DNA of 64,000 nucleotides from Vulcanimicrobium alpinum (GCF_027923555.1 NZ_AP025523.1:992001-1056000), one strand, 5' to 3'; numbered from the stretch's first letter, positions 33,597 to 42,418 are shown. Numbers and translations are program-made. Notes: generated from the sequence alone by a model not told the origin.

Positions 33597-34256
33597 ATGC
33601 ACGACCGGTTCTTCGAGTCGACGCGGGGGAGGATCGTCGGCGCGCTGCGCGAGCGGCACGCGGCGTCGGCGTTCGACCTCGCCGAGCTCTTCGGGCTCTC
33701 CCCCAATGCGATCAGGCAGCAGCTCGTCATTCTCGAGCGCGACGGCCTCATCGCGGGGCGCAGCGTGCGGCGCGGCAAGACCAAGCCGACTGTCGAGTAC
33801 TCGCTCACCCCCGAGGCGGACCGCTACTTCCCGCAGCGGTACGATAAGATGCTCAATGCCGTGCTGCGCGAGATCCGCGACGCCGGCGGCGACGATGCGG
33901 TGAAGGCGGTGTTCGAGCGAATCGGCCGGCGCTCGGCCGAGCGGATGAAGTCCGCCGTGATCGATTTGACGACCGAGAAGCGGATGGCGACGGTCGTCTC
34001 GGCGCTCAAAGCGTCGGGCGTCACCGCCGAGCTGCGCGCCGGCGAGGACGGGAAGCTGCTGCTGCACGAGCACGCCTGCCCCTACGCGGCGGTCGTCGCC
34101 GAGAATCCGGAAGCGTGCGGCGCGATCCACACCCTGCTCGAGCATGTGGTCCCGGGCCAATCTGCGCAAGTCGAAAGCCTTGCAACCGGCGGCACCGAAT
34201 GTCGATTCGAAATTAGCGTCGACCCCTCCGAGAAAGCGACCGTTACCGCGTCATGA
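33597..34256 (+). CDS. SufR-like winged-helix repressor with Fe-S cysteines
   Basis: A 219-residue ArsR/DeoR-type winged helix protein: helix-turn-helix AFDLAELFGLSPNAIRQQLV (residues 25-44) and a C-terminal domain with Cys161, Cys174 (spacing C-X12-C) and Cys202. This spacing is that of SufR, which binds a [4Fe-4S] cluster and represses suf genes when iron and sulfur suffice. It is transcribed away from sufCDSU and shares its start region with it, the normal place for SufR. The stop overlaps the NifU-like gene as ATGA. Confidence 0.85.
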   Translation: MHDRFFESTRGRIVGALRERHAASAFDLAELFGLSPNAIRQQLVILERDGLIAGRSVRRGKTKPTVEYSLTPEADRYFPQRYDKMLNAVLREIRDAGGDDAVKAVFERIGRRSAERMKSAVIDLTTEKRMATVVSALKASGVTAELRAGEDGKLLLHEHACPYAAVVAENPEACGAIHTLLEHVVPGQSAQVESLATGGTECRFEISVDPSEKATVTAS

Positions 34257-34780
34257 ATTTCGCCAAGTTCCAGCAGCTCGTCGAGCATCGCACCGGTTTC
34301 CGGACGATGGAGAGCCCGACCGCGACCGGCGAGTACTTCAGCGATTCGTGCGGCGACCTCTACACGTTCTTTCTGAAGGTCGGGCCGGGCGACGTGATCG
34401 AGGACGTCTCGTACTTCACCACCGGCTGCGGCTTCGGCACGGCGACGTGTTCGCTGCTGGTCGAACTCGTCCGCGGCAAGACGGTCGACGAAGCGCTCGC
34501 GATCAGCGACGCCGACATCGAAGCCGCGCTCGACGGCTACCCGGAGAAGAAGAGAGACTATCCCGAACGCTCGCGCCTCGCGCTGAAGGCGGCGATCGAG
34601 GATTATCGCAAGGGCCGCGCCGAGGGCCGCATCACCGATGCGATGCTCGAACAGGCGCGCGGAATCGCCGCCGCGGCGGCCGCCGCAAATCAGCCCGGTA
34701 CCGGTACGACGTCGCAGGACGAAAATGCCGCGCCGAAAGTGCTGAACGACGGCGGCACGCTGACGATCAAACTGCACTAG
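34253..34780 (+). CDS. Second NifU/IscU-type Fe-S scaffold-like protein
   Basis: A 175-residue protein. Residues 1-125 have the NifU-N pattern: SDSCGDLYTFFLKV, TTGCGFGTATCSLLVELVRG and alpha-helical parts after it. The third conserved position (usually Cys in a K-C motif) was not found; instead there is YPERSRLALKA. A Gly/Thr/Ala linker leads to a short terminal LNDGGTLTIKLH. It differs clearly from SufU at 29.7 kb. Coupled to the SufR-like gene by ATGA, it may carry the cluster that SufR senses or an alternative scaffold. Confidence 0.75.
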   Translation: MNFAKFQQLVEHRTGFRTMESPTATGEYFSDSCGDLYTFFLKVGPGDVIEDVSYFTTGCGFGTATCSLLVELVRGKTVDEALAISDADIEAALDGYPEKKRDYPERSRLALKAAIEDYRKGRAEGRITDAMLEQARGIAAAAAAANQPGTGTTSQDENAAPKVLNDGGTLTIKLH

Positions 34781-34782
34781 CG

Positions 34783-35103
34783 ATGCGCGCGCGCTCGGCG
34801 TTCGCGGCGATGCTCGGGGCGGTGCTGCTCGGCGCGGCGCCGGCGCCTTCGCCCCAAGCGAGCCCGTCACCGCGCATCACGATCACCTGCATCCGCACGC
34901 CGATGTGGGTATTCACACCCGGCAACGACCGCCCGAGCCGGACGCCCGAGCCCGAGGCAAAGCTCGGCGAGACGTTCGCGCTCGTCGGCGGCCCGCGCAG
35001 CACCCTCGATGGAACGCAGTTCTACGAAACCAACGTGACGATCGTCGAACCGGGCCTGCCCGGCCATTACTGGGTGCTGCGCACCTGCGCGAACCCGGTT
35101 TAG
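34783..35103 (+). CDS. Small exported protein of unknown function
   Basis: A 106-residue protein with a signal peptide (FAAMLGAVLLGAAPAPS). The mature part has two cysteines (ITCIRTP and LRTCANP), at opposite ends, and GHYWVLRTC near the terminus. It follows the NifU-like gene after two bases and so probably belongs to its transcript. It ends directly against the convergent yceI-like gene. No family was recognised. Confidence 0.5.
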   Translation: MRARSAFAAMLGAVLLGAAPAPSPQASPSPRITITCIRTPMWVFTPGNDRPSRTPEPEAKLGETFALVGGPRSTLDGTQFYETNVTIVEPGLPGHYWVLRTCANPV

Positions 35104-35688
35104 TCAGCGCGCGACGGCTTCGACGTTGAGGTTGATCGCGACGTCGTAGGCGGCGATCAACGCGCCGCCGGGGGTCGTCTTGCCCCAATTGAGTCCCCAG
35201 TCGCGGCGATCGACCGTCGTCGCCGCGACGTACCCGAGGTGGGCGCGATTGCGGCCGTCGGTCATCTTGCCGAGCATCTTGCCGCTGAGGGTGACCGGTT
35301 TCGTCACGCCGTGCATCGTGAGGTCGCCGGAGACGGTGAACGCTTGCGCCGTTCCTTCGATCTTCTTGGCGACGAACGTGATCGTCGGGTACCTCTCGAT
35401 CGCAAACCAGTCGTCGCCGCGCAGTTCTTTGTCGCGGTCGGCGCTATGCGTGTCGAGATCCTTCGCGCTCAGCGTCGCGCTGATCGCCGAGGGCAGATCG
35501 CCGGGTCCGATCTCCATCGTGCCGCTCGTCACCGGGATCTGTCCGCGGACCTGCGAGATCGCCAGGTGCACCACGGTGAATTCGGCTTGCGTGTGATTCG
35601 GGTCGAGCGTGTACTCGGCGGCGTAGGCGACGCACGGAGCACCGAGGGCCGCGACGACGGCCGCAGCAGCGAGGAAACGACGGATCAC
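35104..35688 (-). CDS. YceI-family periplasmic lipid-binding protein
   Basis: A 194-residue protein with a signal peptide (FLAAAAVVAALGAPCVAYAA) and the YceI lipocalin-like barrel: YTLDPNHTQAEFTVVHLAIS, the Asp/His-rich SAKDLDTHSADRDKELRGDDW, YPTITFVAKKIEG and DLTMHGVTKPVTL, all conserved in the family. YceI proteins bind isoprenoid or amide lipids in the periplasm. The GTG start has GGGAGG upstream. Divergent from the DUF885 gene by 74 bp. Confidence 0.9.
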   Translation of the reverse strand: MIRRFLAAAAVVAALGAPCVAYAAEYTLDPNHTQAEFTVVHLAISQVRGQIPVTSGTMEIGPGDLPSAISATLSAKDLDTHSADRDKELRGDDWFAIERYPTITFVAKKIEGTAQAFTVSGDLTMHGVTKPVTLSGKMLGKMTDGRNRAHLGYVAATTVDRRDWGLNWGKTTPGGALIAAYDVAINLNVEAVAR

Positions 35689-35762
35689 GGGACCTCCCAG
35701 GAGCGACTGCAGACCATCATCGCCGGAGGAGATGTGAGTTTTCTGAGGGAGGGAACGAGCGG

Positions 35763-37535
35763 GTGCGATGCTCCGTCTCGCGAACGCCGGGCGCGATGCT
35801 GAGATTCGTCCGCCTGATTGCCGCCGCAGCGTTCGCGCTGCTCGCCGGCGCACCGCCGGCTGCCTCCGCTGCTCCGTCCGCCGATGCAGCCTACGCGCGG
35901 CTTGCGGCGTCGTACTTCGCGGAATCGTTCCGCGCTTCACCGGCAAACGCGACGCAGACGGGGGTCCACGACTACGACGCGCTGCTCGATGCCGCCGACG
36001 CCGCCGCGTTCGCAGCGCAGCTGGCTCGCGACCATCGGTATCTCGACCGGCTCGCGGCGCTCGATCCGAACGCCATGTCGCCGCGCGGTGCGCTCGACCG
36101 GGCGATGCTCGAGAACGCGCTGCGCGACGACCTGCTGCTGAACGGATCGATGCAGGTGTGGAAGCGGCAGCCGGACGGCTACGTGCAGACCGCGAGCAGT
36201 GCCGTCTTTTCGCTCATTGCGCGCCGTTTCGCGCCCGCCGATGTGCGGCTGCGCGACGCCGCTGCACGCGAGGAGCAGATCCCGCGATTGTACTCGCAGG
36301 CGCGCGAAAATCTCACCGGCGTCGATGCGGACACGGCGCTGATCGGGTACGACGACGCGATCGGGTCGCTCGACCTCCTGCAGCACACCGTCCCGCAGGC
36401 GTTCGCCGGCGCGGGAGACCGTGCCGCGTGGGCGCGTTTGCGTCGCTCCACGTCGATCGCCGTCGCCGCGACGAAGGAGTTCGCCGCGTATCTGAAGCGG
36501 CGCTTCGTCGCACATCCGAGCGGCACGTACGCGATCGGCGCGGCGAACTATCGCGCGCGGCTGAAGTACGAAGAGGGGATCGACATCCCGCTCGATCGCT
36601 ACCTCGCGATCGGCGAGCGCGCGCTCGCGCAGACGCACGCGCAGATGGTCGCGACGGCGAAGCAGATCGATCCGCACGCGTCGACGCAGGCAGTGCTGGC
36701 ACGGCTCTACCGCGTCCACCCGCGCCCGGAGCGCTTGCTGGCCGCGGCGCAGGCTGATCTGGTGAAGCTGCGCGCGTTCATCGTCGCGCGCCGCATCATC
36801 GACCTGCCGCCCGACGCGAGCATCCGCGTGACCGAGACGCCCGCATTTCTGCGCGCAACGACGGTCGCGTCGATGGATCCGCCGGGACCGCTCGAACGTA
36901 CGGCCTCGCAAGCCTATTACAACGTCACGCCGCCCGATCCGCGCGACTCGCCGAGCGTTCAGGAGCAGTATCTCGGCGCGTTCAACGACTACGAGCGGCC
37001 CATCGTATCGGCGCACGAAGTGTACCCGGGCCACTACACCAACTTCACGATCGACAAGCATCTGCCGCTGACGCTGACCGAGAAGCTGCTGGGGGCGTCG
37101 TCGTTCGCCGAGGGATGGGCCCACTACGGCGAACAGATGATCGTCGACGAAGGGTGGGGCAACGGCGATCCGCGCGTCCGCTTGATGCAGCTGCGCGAGG
37201 CGATCTGGCGCAACGCGCGATTCGTCGCCGGCGTGAAGATGCACACGCAGGGGATGACCGTCCGGCAAGCGATCCGGCTGTTCGAGACACAGGCGTTTCT
37301 CGATCCCGCCAGCGCCCGCGGCGAAGCGCGCCGCGGCACCCAAGATCCGACGTACGGTTACTACACGCTGGGCAAAATGGAAATCCTCAAACTTCGCGCC
37401 GACTACAAGAAAAAAATGGGACGCGCGTTTACGCTCGCGCGCTTCCATCACGAGCTGCTGCAGTACGGCGATCCGCCGATCCCGCTGCTCCGTCCGCTGC
37501 TGCTCGGCGCTGCGGACGACGGATCGGCACTATAA
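35763..37535 (+). CDS. DUF885-family exported zinc peptidase-like protein
   Basis: A 590-residue protein with signal peptide (RLIAAAAFALLAGAPPAASA). HEVYPGH at residues 418-424 and EGWAHYGE at 450-457 form the zinc-binding H-E-X4-H plus downstream glutamate of the DUF885/carboxypeptidase-Taq-like family, thought to be metallopeptidases. The long helical N-terminal half (ATQTGVHDYDALLDAADAAAF and following) is usual. The GTG start at 35763 has GAGGGA upstream; an ATG at 35796 would keep the signal peptide and is an alternative. It is followed by a decayed regulator on the other strand. Confidence 0.85.
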   Translation: MRCSVSRTPGAMLRFVRLIAAAAFALLAGAPPAASAAPSADAAYARLAASYFAESFRASPANATQTGVHDYDALLDAADAAAFAAQLARDHRYLDRLAALDPNAMSPRGALDRAMLENALRDDLLLNGSMQVWKRQPDGYVQTASSAVFSLIARRFAPADVRLRDAAAREEQIPRLYSQARENLTGVDADTALIGYDDAIGSLDLLQHTVPQAFAGAGDRAAWARLRRSTSIAVAATKEFAAYLKRRFVAHPSGTYAIGAANYRARLKYEEGIDIPLDRYLAIGERALAQTHAQMVATAKQIDPHASTQAVLARLYRVHPRPERLLAAAQADLVKLRAFIVARRIIDLPPDASIRVTETPAFLRATTVASMDPPGPLERTASQAYYNVTPPDPRDSPSVQEQYLGAFNDYERPIVSAHEVYPGHYTNFTIDKHLPLTLTEKLLGASSFAEGWAHYGEQMIVDEGWGNGDPRVRLMQLREAIWRNARFVAGVKMHTQGMTVRQAIRLFETQAFLDPASARGEARRGTQDPTYGYYTLGKMEILKLRADYKKKMGRAFTLARFHHELLQYGDPPIPLLRPLLLGAADDGSAL

Positions 37536-37586
37536 GTGCTCGCTGCACGGCCTCGGCGATCGGCGAGAACCGTCTCTTCGCGGCCT

Positions 37587-38235
37587 TCATCGCCGGAGCA
37601 GCCCGCCGAACTGTTCGCGCGCGACCTCGTAACACTCGCACGACGCGTTTTCGAGCCCGTTCCGATCGAGAACGCTGATCGTTCCCAGAGCAGATCGAAT
37701 GACGCCGGCTTGCTGCAGGATTCCGACCGCAATCGTCACGCCCGAACGATTGGTGCCGAGCATTATCGCGAGATACTCGTGGGTCAGCGGATAACATCGG
37801 ACGCGACGCGATCGTGCGTCATCAAGAGCTACGGGCGCATCGCTCGTAAACTCCGTGCAGACGATTGCATGCCGCCAGCTGACCGAGCATGTTGACGTTT
37901 GCCTGAAGATAACGGTGCAGCAGCCGCCGAAACCCCTCGCTCGTCGCGCTCATCTCGCGAGATAATCGGGCGCTGACTCGCACCGCAGGGCTGCGGACCT
38001 GACCATAACAGTCGTTTGCGGTGCTCGAAGCGCCCAGGAGGAGCGGAAAGGCCGACCACCCCTTCGCGACCGATCGTGCCGACCTCGATTTGGTGGCAGT
38101 CTTTCATGCGGGTGACGACCGACAGACCGCACTCCAGCGGAAAGTACACGTCTTTGGGTCGGTCAAGACGCGCATTCGGGTAGGTCTTCGGCGCCTGCGC
38201 GAAATTCTCGAAACCGGAACCGATCGGCTCCGCTG
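37587..38235 (-). pseudogene. Decayed Crp/Fnr-family regulator
   Basis: Three reading frames on the minus strand carry consecutive parts of one Crp/Fnr protein. One frame gives VYFPLECGLSVVTRMKDCHQ and IEVGTIGREGVVGLSAP from the cyclic-nucleotide-type domain; after a frameshift near 38030 a second gives FRRLLHRYLQANVNMLGQ and CNRLHGVYERCA; and after stops near 37830 a third gives LTHEYLAIMLGTNRSGVTIA from the DNA-binding domain, ending at 37587. The N-terminal part before VYFP is missing or scrambled. At least two frameshifts and in-frame stops make it non-functional unless the assembly has errors. Simple gene calling would place several false small genes here. Confidence 0.8.
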
Positions 38236-38241
38236 ATGGGG

Positions 38242-38880
38242 CTACGGCGCGAGATAGGGATTGGTGCGGCGTTCGACCCCGATCGTCGTCGCCGGACCGT
38301 GACCCGGAACGACGACCGCATCGTCGGCGTGATCGAGCAGTTTGGTGCGGATCGAGCGCACGATGTCGGCGAGCGACGTTCCGCCGAGATCCCAGCGGCC
38401 GACGGCGCCGGCGAACAACGTGTCTCCGGTGAACAGCATCGTTCCGCCTGGTGCCTCCAGCGCGAACGACGTCGAGCCCGGCGTGTGGCCGGGGGTGTGC
38501 AGAACGCGCAGCGCGAGCGCGCCGGCACGCAGGACGTCGTCGTCGGCCAGGTCGCCGTCGAGCGCGACGATCTGCGACGGCGGCACCATCCCCAGCCATC
38601 GCGCCTGCGCGCCGAGCGTCGCGTAGAGCGGCAGATCGGCGGGATGCAGCAGCGCGTCCCCGCCGATCCGTTCGCGCAGCGGGCCGAGGGCGCCGATGTG
38701 GTCGATGTGCGCGTGCGTGTGCACGAGGTACCGCGGCCGCAGCCCGCGTTCGGCGAGGCGCGCGGCGATCTCGTCGACGTCGTCGCCGCCGTCGATGACG
38801 ATCGCGTCACCGCCGGCCGGGTCCCCGAGGATCGTACAGTTACAGGCCAGCATCCCGACCGCGAACGTCTCGACGATCAC
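38242..38880 (-). CDS. Metallo-beta-lactamase-fold hydrolase, glyoxalase II-like
   Basis: A 212-residue protein with THAHIDHIGA (zinc site), HTPGHTPGSTSF, FTGDTLFAGAVGRWDL and the terminal PGHGPATTIGVERRTNPYL, the pattern of glyoxalase II-like hydrolases of bacteria. It probably cleaves a thioester such as an acyl-thiol; the length is below that of true GloB, so the substrate is open. The GTG start overlaps the flavin reductase stop (GTGA), making it the last gene of a three-gene minus-strand operon. Confidence 0.85.
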   Translation of the reverse strand: MIVETFAVGMLACNCTILGDPAGGDAIVIDGGDDVDEIAARLAERGLRPRYLVHTHAHIDHIGALGPLRERIGGDALLHPADLPLYATLGAQARWLGMVPPSQIVALDGDLADDDVLRAGALALRVLHTPGHTPGSTSFALEAPGGTMLFTGDTLFAGAVGRWDLGGTSLADIVRSIRTKLLDHADDAVVVPGHGPATTIGVERRTNPYLAP

Positions 38881-39386
38881 GCACCGTCTCCATGCGGTTC
38901 GTCGGCGCGTCCGAGCGCGAAATCGCGATAGGTGCGATCGAAGTATCCGAGCGGCTCGCCCTCGCGGTGGCCGGCCTCGAGCACCTGCCCCAGGAAGATC
39001 GTGTGCGTCGACGCGGTGAGCTCTTCGGTCAGCGCGCAGTCGACGAACGCGAGCGTTCCGTCGAGAACCGGGGAACCGCTGGGGCCGATGCGGTACGCGA
39101 CGCCGTCGAAGCGCGAGCGCGGTTCGCCGCCCGCGAAGCGCTCGGCGAGCGCGCGCTGCTCGACCGCGAGGATGTTGACGCAGAACCGCTGCGACCGCGC
39201 GATCAGCGGGTGCGCCGTCGCCTCGCGGTTGACGCAGATCAGCACCGTCGGCGGCTCGGCCGAGACGCTGGCGAACGCGTTCACCGTGAAGCCGTGGATC
39301 CGCCCGTCGTGCGCGGTAGTGACGATCGCGACCCCGGTCGCAAACCGCCGCATCGCGGCGCGGAAGTCGTCAGTCGACGCGAGCAC
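38877..39386 (-). CDS. Flavin reductase-like FMN-binding protein
   Basis: A 169-residue flavin reductase domain protein: DDFRAAMRRFATGVAIVTTA, GFTVNAFASVSAEPPTVLIC (FMN site), FCVNILAVEQRALAERFAGG and FVDCALTEELTASTHTIFLG, all typical of the HpaC/FlaRed family that supplies reduced flavin or acts directly on substrates. The GTG start at 39386 lies 17 bases inside the O-methyltransferase gene. No monooxygenase partner is adjacent. Confidence 0.87.
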   Translation of the reverse strand: MLASTDDFRAAMRRFATGVAIVTTAHDGRIHGFTVNAFASVSAEPPTVLICVNREATAHPLIARSQRFCVNILAVEQRALAERFAGGEPRSRFDGVAYRIGPSGSPVLDGTLAFVDCALTEELTASTHTIFLGQVLEAGHREGEPLGYFDRTYRDFALGRADEPHGDGA

Positions 39387-40023
39387 CGATCCCGACCCCG
39401 TCACCGATCGGCACGATGGTGGCGTCCAGCGCGGGATGGTTGAGAAACACCTTGTTGAACGCGCGAATCGCCTTCGTATTGGCGTCGTCGGTCGATTTCG
39501 CCGGTTCGGCCGACTCACCGTGCCAAAGCAGGTTGTCGACGATGACGATCCCGGAACGCTTGAGCATCGGGACGACGGCCTCGAGATAGGCTTCGTACTC
39601 GGTCTTGAGCGCGTCGATGAAGACGATGTCGAGGTTGCGCTGCGGAAACCACTCCAGCACTTCGAGCGCCGAGTGGTTGATGATCTCGATCCGCTCGTCG
39701 ACGCCGGCGCGGCGGAAGTAGCTCTGCGCGATCGCGGTACGCTCCATGTCGGGGTCGATCGTCCAGATGCGGCCGGCGGGCGGGAGCGCGAGTGCCATCC
39801 AGAGCGTCGAATAGCCGTAGGCCGTTCCCAGTTCCAAGATGCGATTCGCCTGCTGCGCGTGGACGAGGACCGAAAGAAGCCGGCCGACGGTCCGGTCGAC
39901 GATCGGAATCTCTTCGCGGATGCCGTGCTGTTCCAGTTCCAGGAGCAGCGGCGACGGTTCCCGGTGCAGCCGCGTCAGGTAGGCAAGATCGCGCACGATG
40001 GGACGATGTTTGTCGCCCGTCAC
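39370..40023 (-). CDS. O-methyltransferase, family 3 (catechol-type)
   Basis: A 217-residue SAM enzyme: RILELGTAYGYSTLWMALAL (motif I), IWTIDPDMERTAIAQSYFRR, LDIVFIDALKTEYEAYLEAV (metal-binding aspartate) and GIVIVDNLLWHGE (second metal ligand pair Asp-Asn), the layout of metal-dependent class I O-methyltransferases such as YrrM. The GTG at 40023 gives the standard length; an ATG at 40089 would add 22 residues. It heads the operon with flavin reductase and metallo-hydrolase, which could hint at modification of hydroxylated aromatics, but the substrate is unknown. Confidence 0.87.
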   Translation of the reverse strand: MTGDKHRPIVRDLAYLTRLHREPSPLLLELEQHGIREEIPIVDRTVGRLLSVLVHAQQANRILELGTAYGYSTLWMALALPPAGRIWTIDPDMERTAIAQSYFRRAGVDERIEIINHSALEVLEWFPQRNLDIVFIDALKTEYEAYLEAVVPMLKRSGIVIVDNLLWHGESAEPAKSTDDANTKAIRAFNKVFLNHPALDATIVPIGDGVGIGARVD

Positions 40024-40145
40024 AAGCGGGAACCTGCTCGCGGTAGCGTCGGCGACCAGCCTCCGGACGGTTCGAAAGCACGGGGGCATTATCGGCGTCG
40101 TCGAAGCTCCGGGTCCAGACAAATCGACACCCTAGGAGGCTTCCG

Positions 40146-40772
40146 TTGGCAACGCTCGTCCAACAATCGTACACGCCGAAGAAGTTCGACCTCTCCGGAC
40201 TGCAGGGGATCTCGGACAACACCCTTCAGGTCCATTTCGGCCTGTATGAGGGCTACGTCAAAAACACGAACCTGCTCAACGAGCAGATCGCCGGCTTGAT
40301 CTCGCAAGGCCAGGCGGCCGGCGCGAATCCCGGCTTCGCAGAGCTCACCCGCCGGCTCGGTTTCGAGTACAACGGCATGGTGCTGCACGAGTACTACTTC
40401 GGCAACATGACCAAGAATGCGGGCGCGACGCCGCCGTCGGCGATCGCGGACGCCGTCGCCGGAACGTTTGGCGATTTCGAGACGTGGAAGAAAGACTTCT
40501 CCGCGGTCGGCGGGATGCGCGGCGTCGGTTGGGCGATCGCCTATTTCGACCCGCACGCGCAGCGCGTCTCGAATCATTGGATCACCCTGCACGAAGACGG
40601 CAACGTCGCGGGCTTTGTCCCGCTGCTGGTGATGGACGTGTGGGAACATGCGTTCCTGCTCGACTACAAGCCGGCGGAGCGGTCGAAGTACATCGAGGCG
40701 TTCTTCGCCAACGTCGACTGGAACGTCGTCGCGCAGCGCCTCGACGGCGCGAAGGCCGGACGCACCGTCTAG
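40146..40772 (+). CDS. Iron/manganese superoxide dismutase family protein
   Basis: A 208-residue SOD: metal ligands His30, His81, Asp164 and His168 (MDVWEHAFLLDY) and the conserved GWAIAYFD. It converts superoxide to peroxide and oxygen. There is no export signal. The motif GNMTKNAGATPPSAI differs from the usual ELxPxGGG segment, and FFxNLxPxG is replaced by YYFGNMTKN, so it is a divergent branch. TTG start with TAGGAGG upstream. The LON-domain gene follows after five bases. Confidence 0.88.
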   Translation: MATLVQQSYTPKKFDLSGLQGISDNTLQVHFGLYEGYVKNTNLLNEQIAGLISQGQAAGANPGFAELTRRLGFEYNGMVLHEYYFGNMTKNAGATPPSAIADAVAGTFGDFETWKKDFSAVGGMRGVGWAIAYFDPHAQRVSNHWITLHEDGNVAGFVPLLVMDVWEHAFLLDYKPAERSKYIEAFFANVDWNVVAQRLDGAKAGRTV

Positions 40773-40777
40773 ACGCG

Positions 40778-41503
40778 ATGGAAGAGACGGGCGAACTCCG
40801 GCTCTTCCCGCTCAACACCGTGCTCTTTCCGGGCGCGGTGCTGAACCTCCACGTCTTCGAAGAACGCTACCGCCGGATGATCGCCGAATGCCTCGACGCG
40901 AACGAGGCATTCGGCGTCGTCCTGATCCGCGAGGGCCAGGAAGCCGGCGATCCCGACGTCACGCCGCACGAGATCGGCACCACCGCGGAGATCTCCGAGG
41001 TGACGCCGCTTCCCGCGGGGCGCTACTACATCAGCACGACGGGGAAGCGCCGTTTCCGCATCGAGCGGATCGTACGCCGCGACCCGTATCTCGTCGCGCG
41101 CGTCGAGTATTTGAACGACGCCGACGTCGACGACGATGAGGAACGCGCCTGCGAACTGACGCACCGCGTGCTCGGCGAGTTCCGCGAGTACATGAAGCTG
41201 CTGGTCGCGTTCTCGGGCAACGCATCGGATCTCGACATCCCGCACGATCCCACCGACGCGAGCTACGTCGTCGGCGACGCGCTCCAAGTTGCCGACGCCC
41301 TCAAACAGCGGCTGCTCGAGCTGCGTACCGCCGAAGCCCGCCTCGCAGCCGAACTGAGCTTCCTGCGCAAACTGCTCCCGCAGTTGCGGTCGCTCCTCGA
41401 ACGCAAGAAGGCGCAAGACAGCATCATGCGCGACGACGCCCCCGGCGGCGAATTCCGCACCCACCAAGAAAAATATTTCGGCAAGCACTTCTCGATGAAC
41501 TGA
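40778..41503 (+). CDS. LON substrate-binding-domain protein (Lon N-terminal-like)
   Basis: A 241-residue protein consisting of the Lon N-terminal domain alone: LRLFPLNTVLFPGAVLNLHV, FEERYRRMIAECL, GTTAEISEVTPLPAGRYYIS, GKRRFRIERIVR and a helical C-terminal half. There is no ATPase or protease domain. Such proteins bind unfolded protein or act as adaptors. The position after superoxide dismutase suggests a stress-related transcript. Confidence 0.88.
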   Translation: MEETGELRLFPLNTVLFPGAVLNLHVFEERYRRMIAECLDANEAFGVVLIREGQEAGDPDVTPHEIGTTAEISEVTPLPAGRYYISTTGKRRFRIERIVRRDPYLVARVEYLNDADVDDDEERACELTHRVLGEFREYMKLLVAFSGNASDLDIPHDPTDASYVVGDALQVADALKQRLLELRTAEARLAAELSFLRKLLPQLRSLLERKKAQDSIMRDDAPGGEFRTHQEKYFGKHFSMN

Positions 41504-41508
41504 CCCCG

Positions 41509-42375
41509 TCAGGGTGACGGGACGGCGTGGATGCGTTCTGCGGCGAGGACGACGTTTCGCAGGAGCGCGACGTTGGTCACCGGGCCGACGCCGCCGGGGA
41601 CCGGCGTGATCTCGCCCGCGACGGCGGCGACCTCGTCGTATGCGACGTCGCCTACGAGCGCGCCGTCGACGAACGTCGTGCCGACGTCGATCACCGTCGC
41701 GCCGGGGGCGACCATCTCGGCGCGAATGAGCCCCGGGACGCCCGTCGCGACGATCAGCACCTCGGCATCGCGCGTATGCCGGGCGAGGTCGACCGTCTCT
41801 TTATGCGTGACCGTGACGGTCGCATCGCGCGCCATCAGCAGCAGCGAGACGGGAAGTCCGACGACGTTGGAGCGGCCGACCATGCAGCAGCGAACGCCGC
41901 GCAGGTCGCGACGGCGGCTGCGCTCGAGCAGCAGCAGAACGGCCGCCGGCGTCGCCGGGACGAACTCCGTGCCGCTCGCAAACGCGAGCCGGCCGAGGTT
42001 GACCGGGTTGGCGCCGTCGACGTCCTTGTGGGGCGGCATCGCCTCGGCGATCCGGCGGATCCCCAGGTGCGCAGGCAGCGGCTGTTGGAGGATCACGCCG
42101 TGAACGGTGTCGTCACCGCCCAGCGCCTGCAGCCGCGCGCGCACGCTCCCCTCGTCGGCGTCGGCGGGGAGCGCGTCGACGGTGACGTCGACTCCCACCT
42201 TCGCGCCGGCGCGTTCGATGCTTCGCACGTACGCGACGCTCGCCGCATCCTCGCCGACGATCGTCACCACCAGGCGCGGCGCGATCCCGCGTCCGCGCAG
42301 CCGCGCCCCGCGTGCGGCGACTTCGTCGCGAAGTTCGGCCGCGAGCGTGCGTCCGTCGAGGATCGTGGCGGGCAT
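41509..42375 (-). CDS. folD: Methylene-THF dehydrogenase/cyclohydrolase-like FolD with altered active site
   Basis: A 288-residue FolD: ILQQPLPAHLGIRRI, PHKDVDGANPVNLGRLA, VGRSNVVGLPVSLLLMARDA (NADP site), TPVPGGVGPVTNVALLRN. It should interconvert methylene-, methenyl- and 10-formyl-tetrahydrofolate. The Tyr-X3-Lys motif, however, reads YVRSI: Tyr49 is present but the lysine needed for the cyclohydrolase step in known FolD proteins is Ile53. Gln and Asp of the active site are kept. The protein may be dehydrogenase-only or use another base. It ends a few bases from the convergent LON-domain gene. Confidence 0.88.
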   Translation of the reverse strand: MPATILDGRTLAAELRDEVAARGARLRGRGIAPRLVVTIVGEDAASVAYVRSIERAGAKVGVDVTVDALPADADEGSVRARLQALGGDDTVHGVILQQPLPAHLGIRRIAEAMPPHKDVDGANPVNLGRLAFASGTEFVPATPAAVLLLLERSRRRDLRGVRCCMVGRSNVVGLPVSLLLMARDATVTVTHKETVDLARHTRDAEVLIVATGVPGLIRAEMVAPGATVIDVGTTFVDGALVGDVAYDEVAAVAGEITPVPGGVGPVTNVALLRNVVLAAERIHAVPSP

Positions 42376-42418
42376 CGCGCGAGCCGTTCGGTCGGATAGG
42401 AGACGAGCCCTGGAACGC

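Noticed and set aside
35734-35802. Short leader-peptide frame (GTG at 35734) before the DUF885 gene
   Set aside because: GGAGGAG is too close to the GTG, the frame overlaps the start of the real gene, and the peptide shows no regulatory codon pattern.
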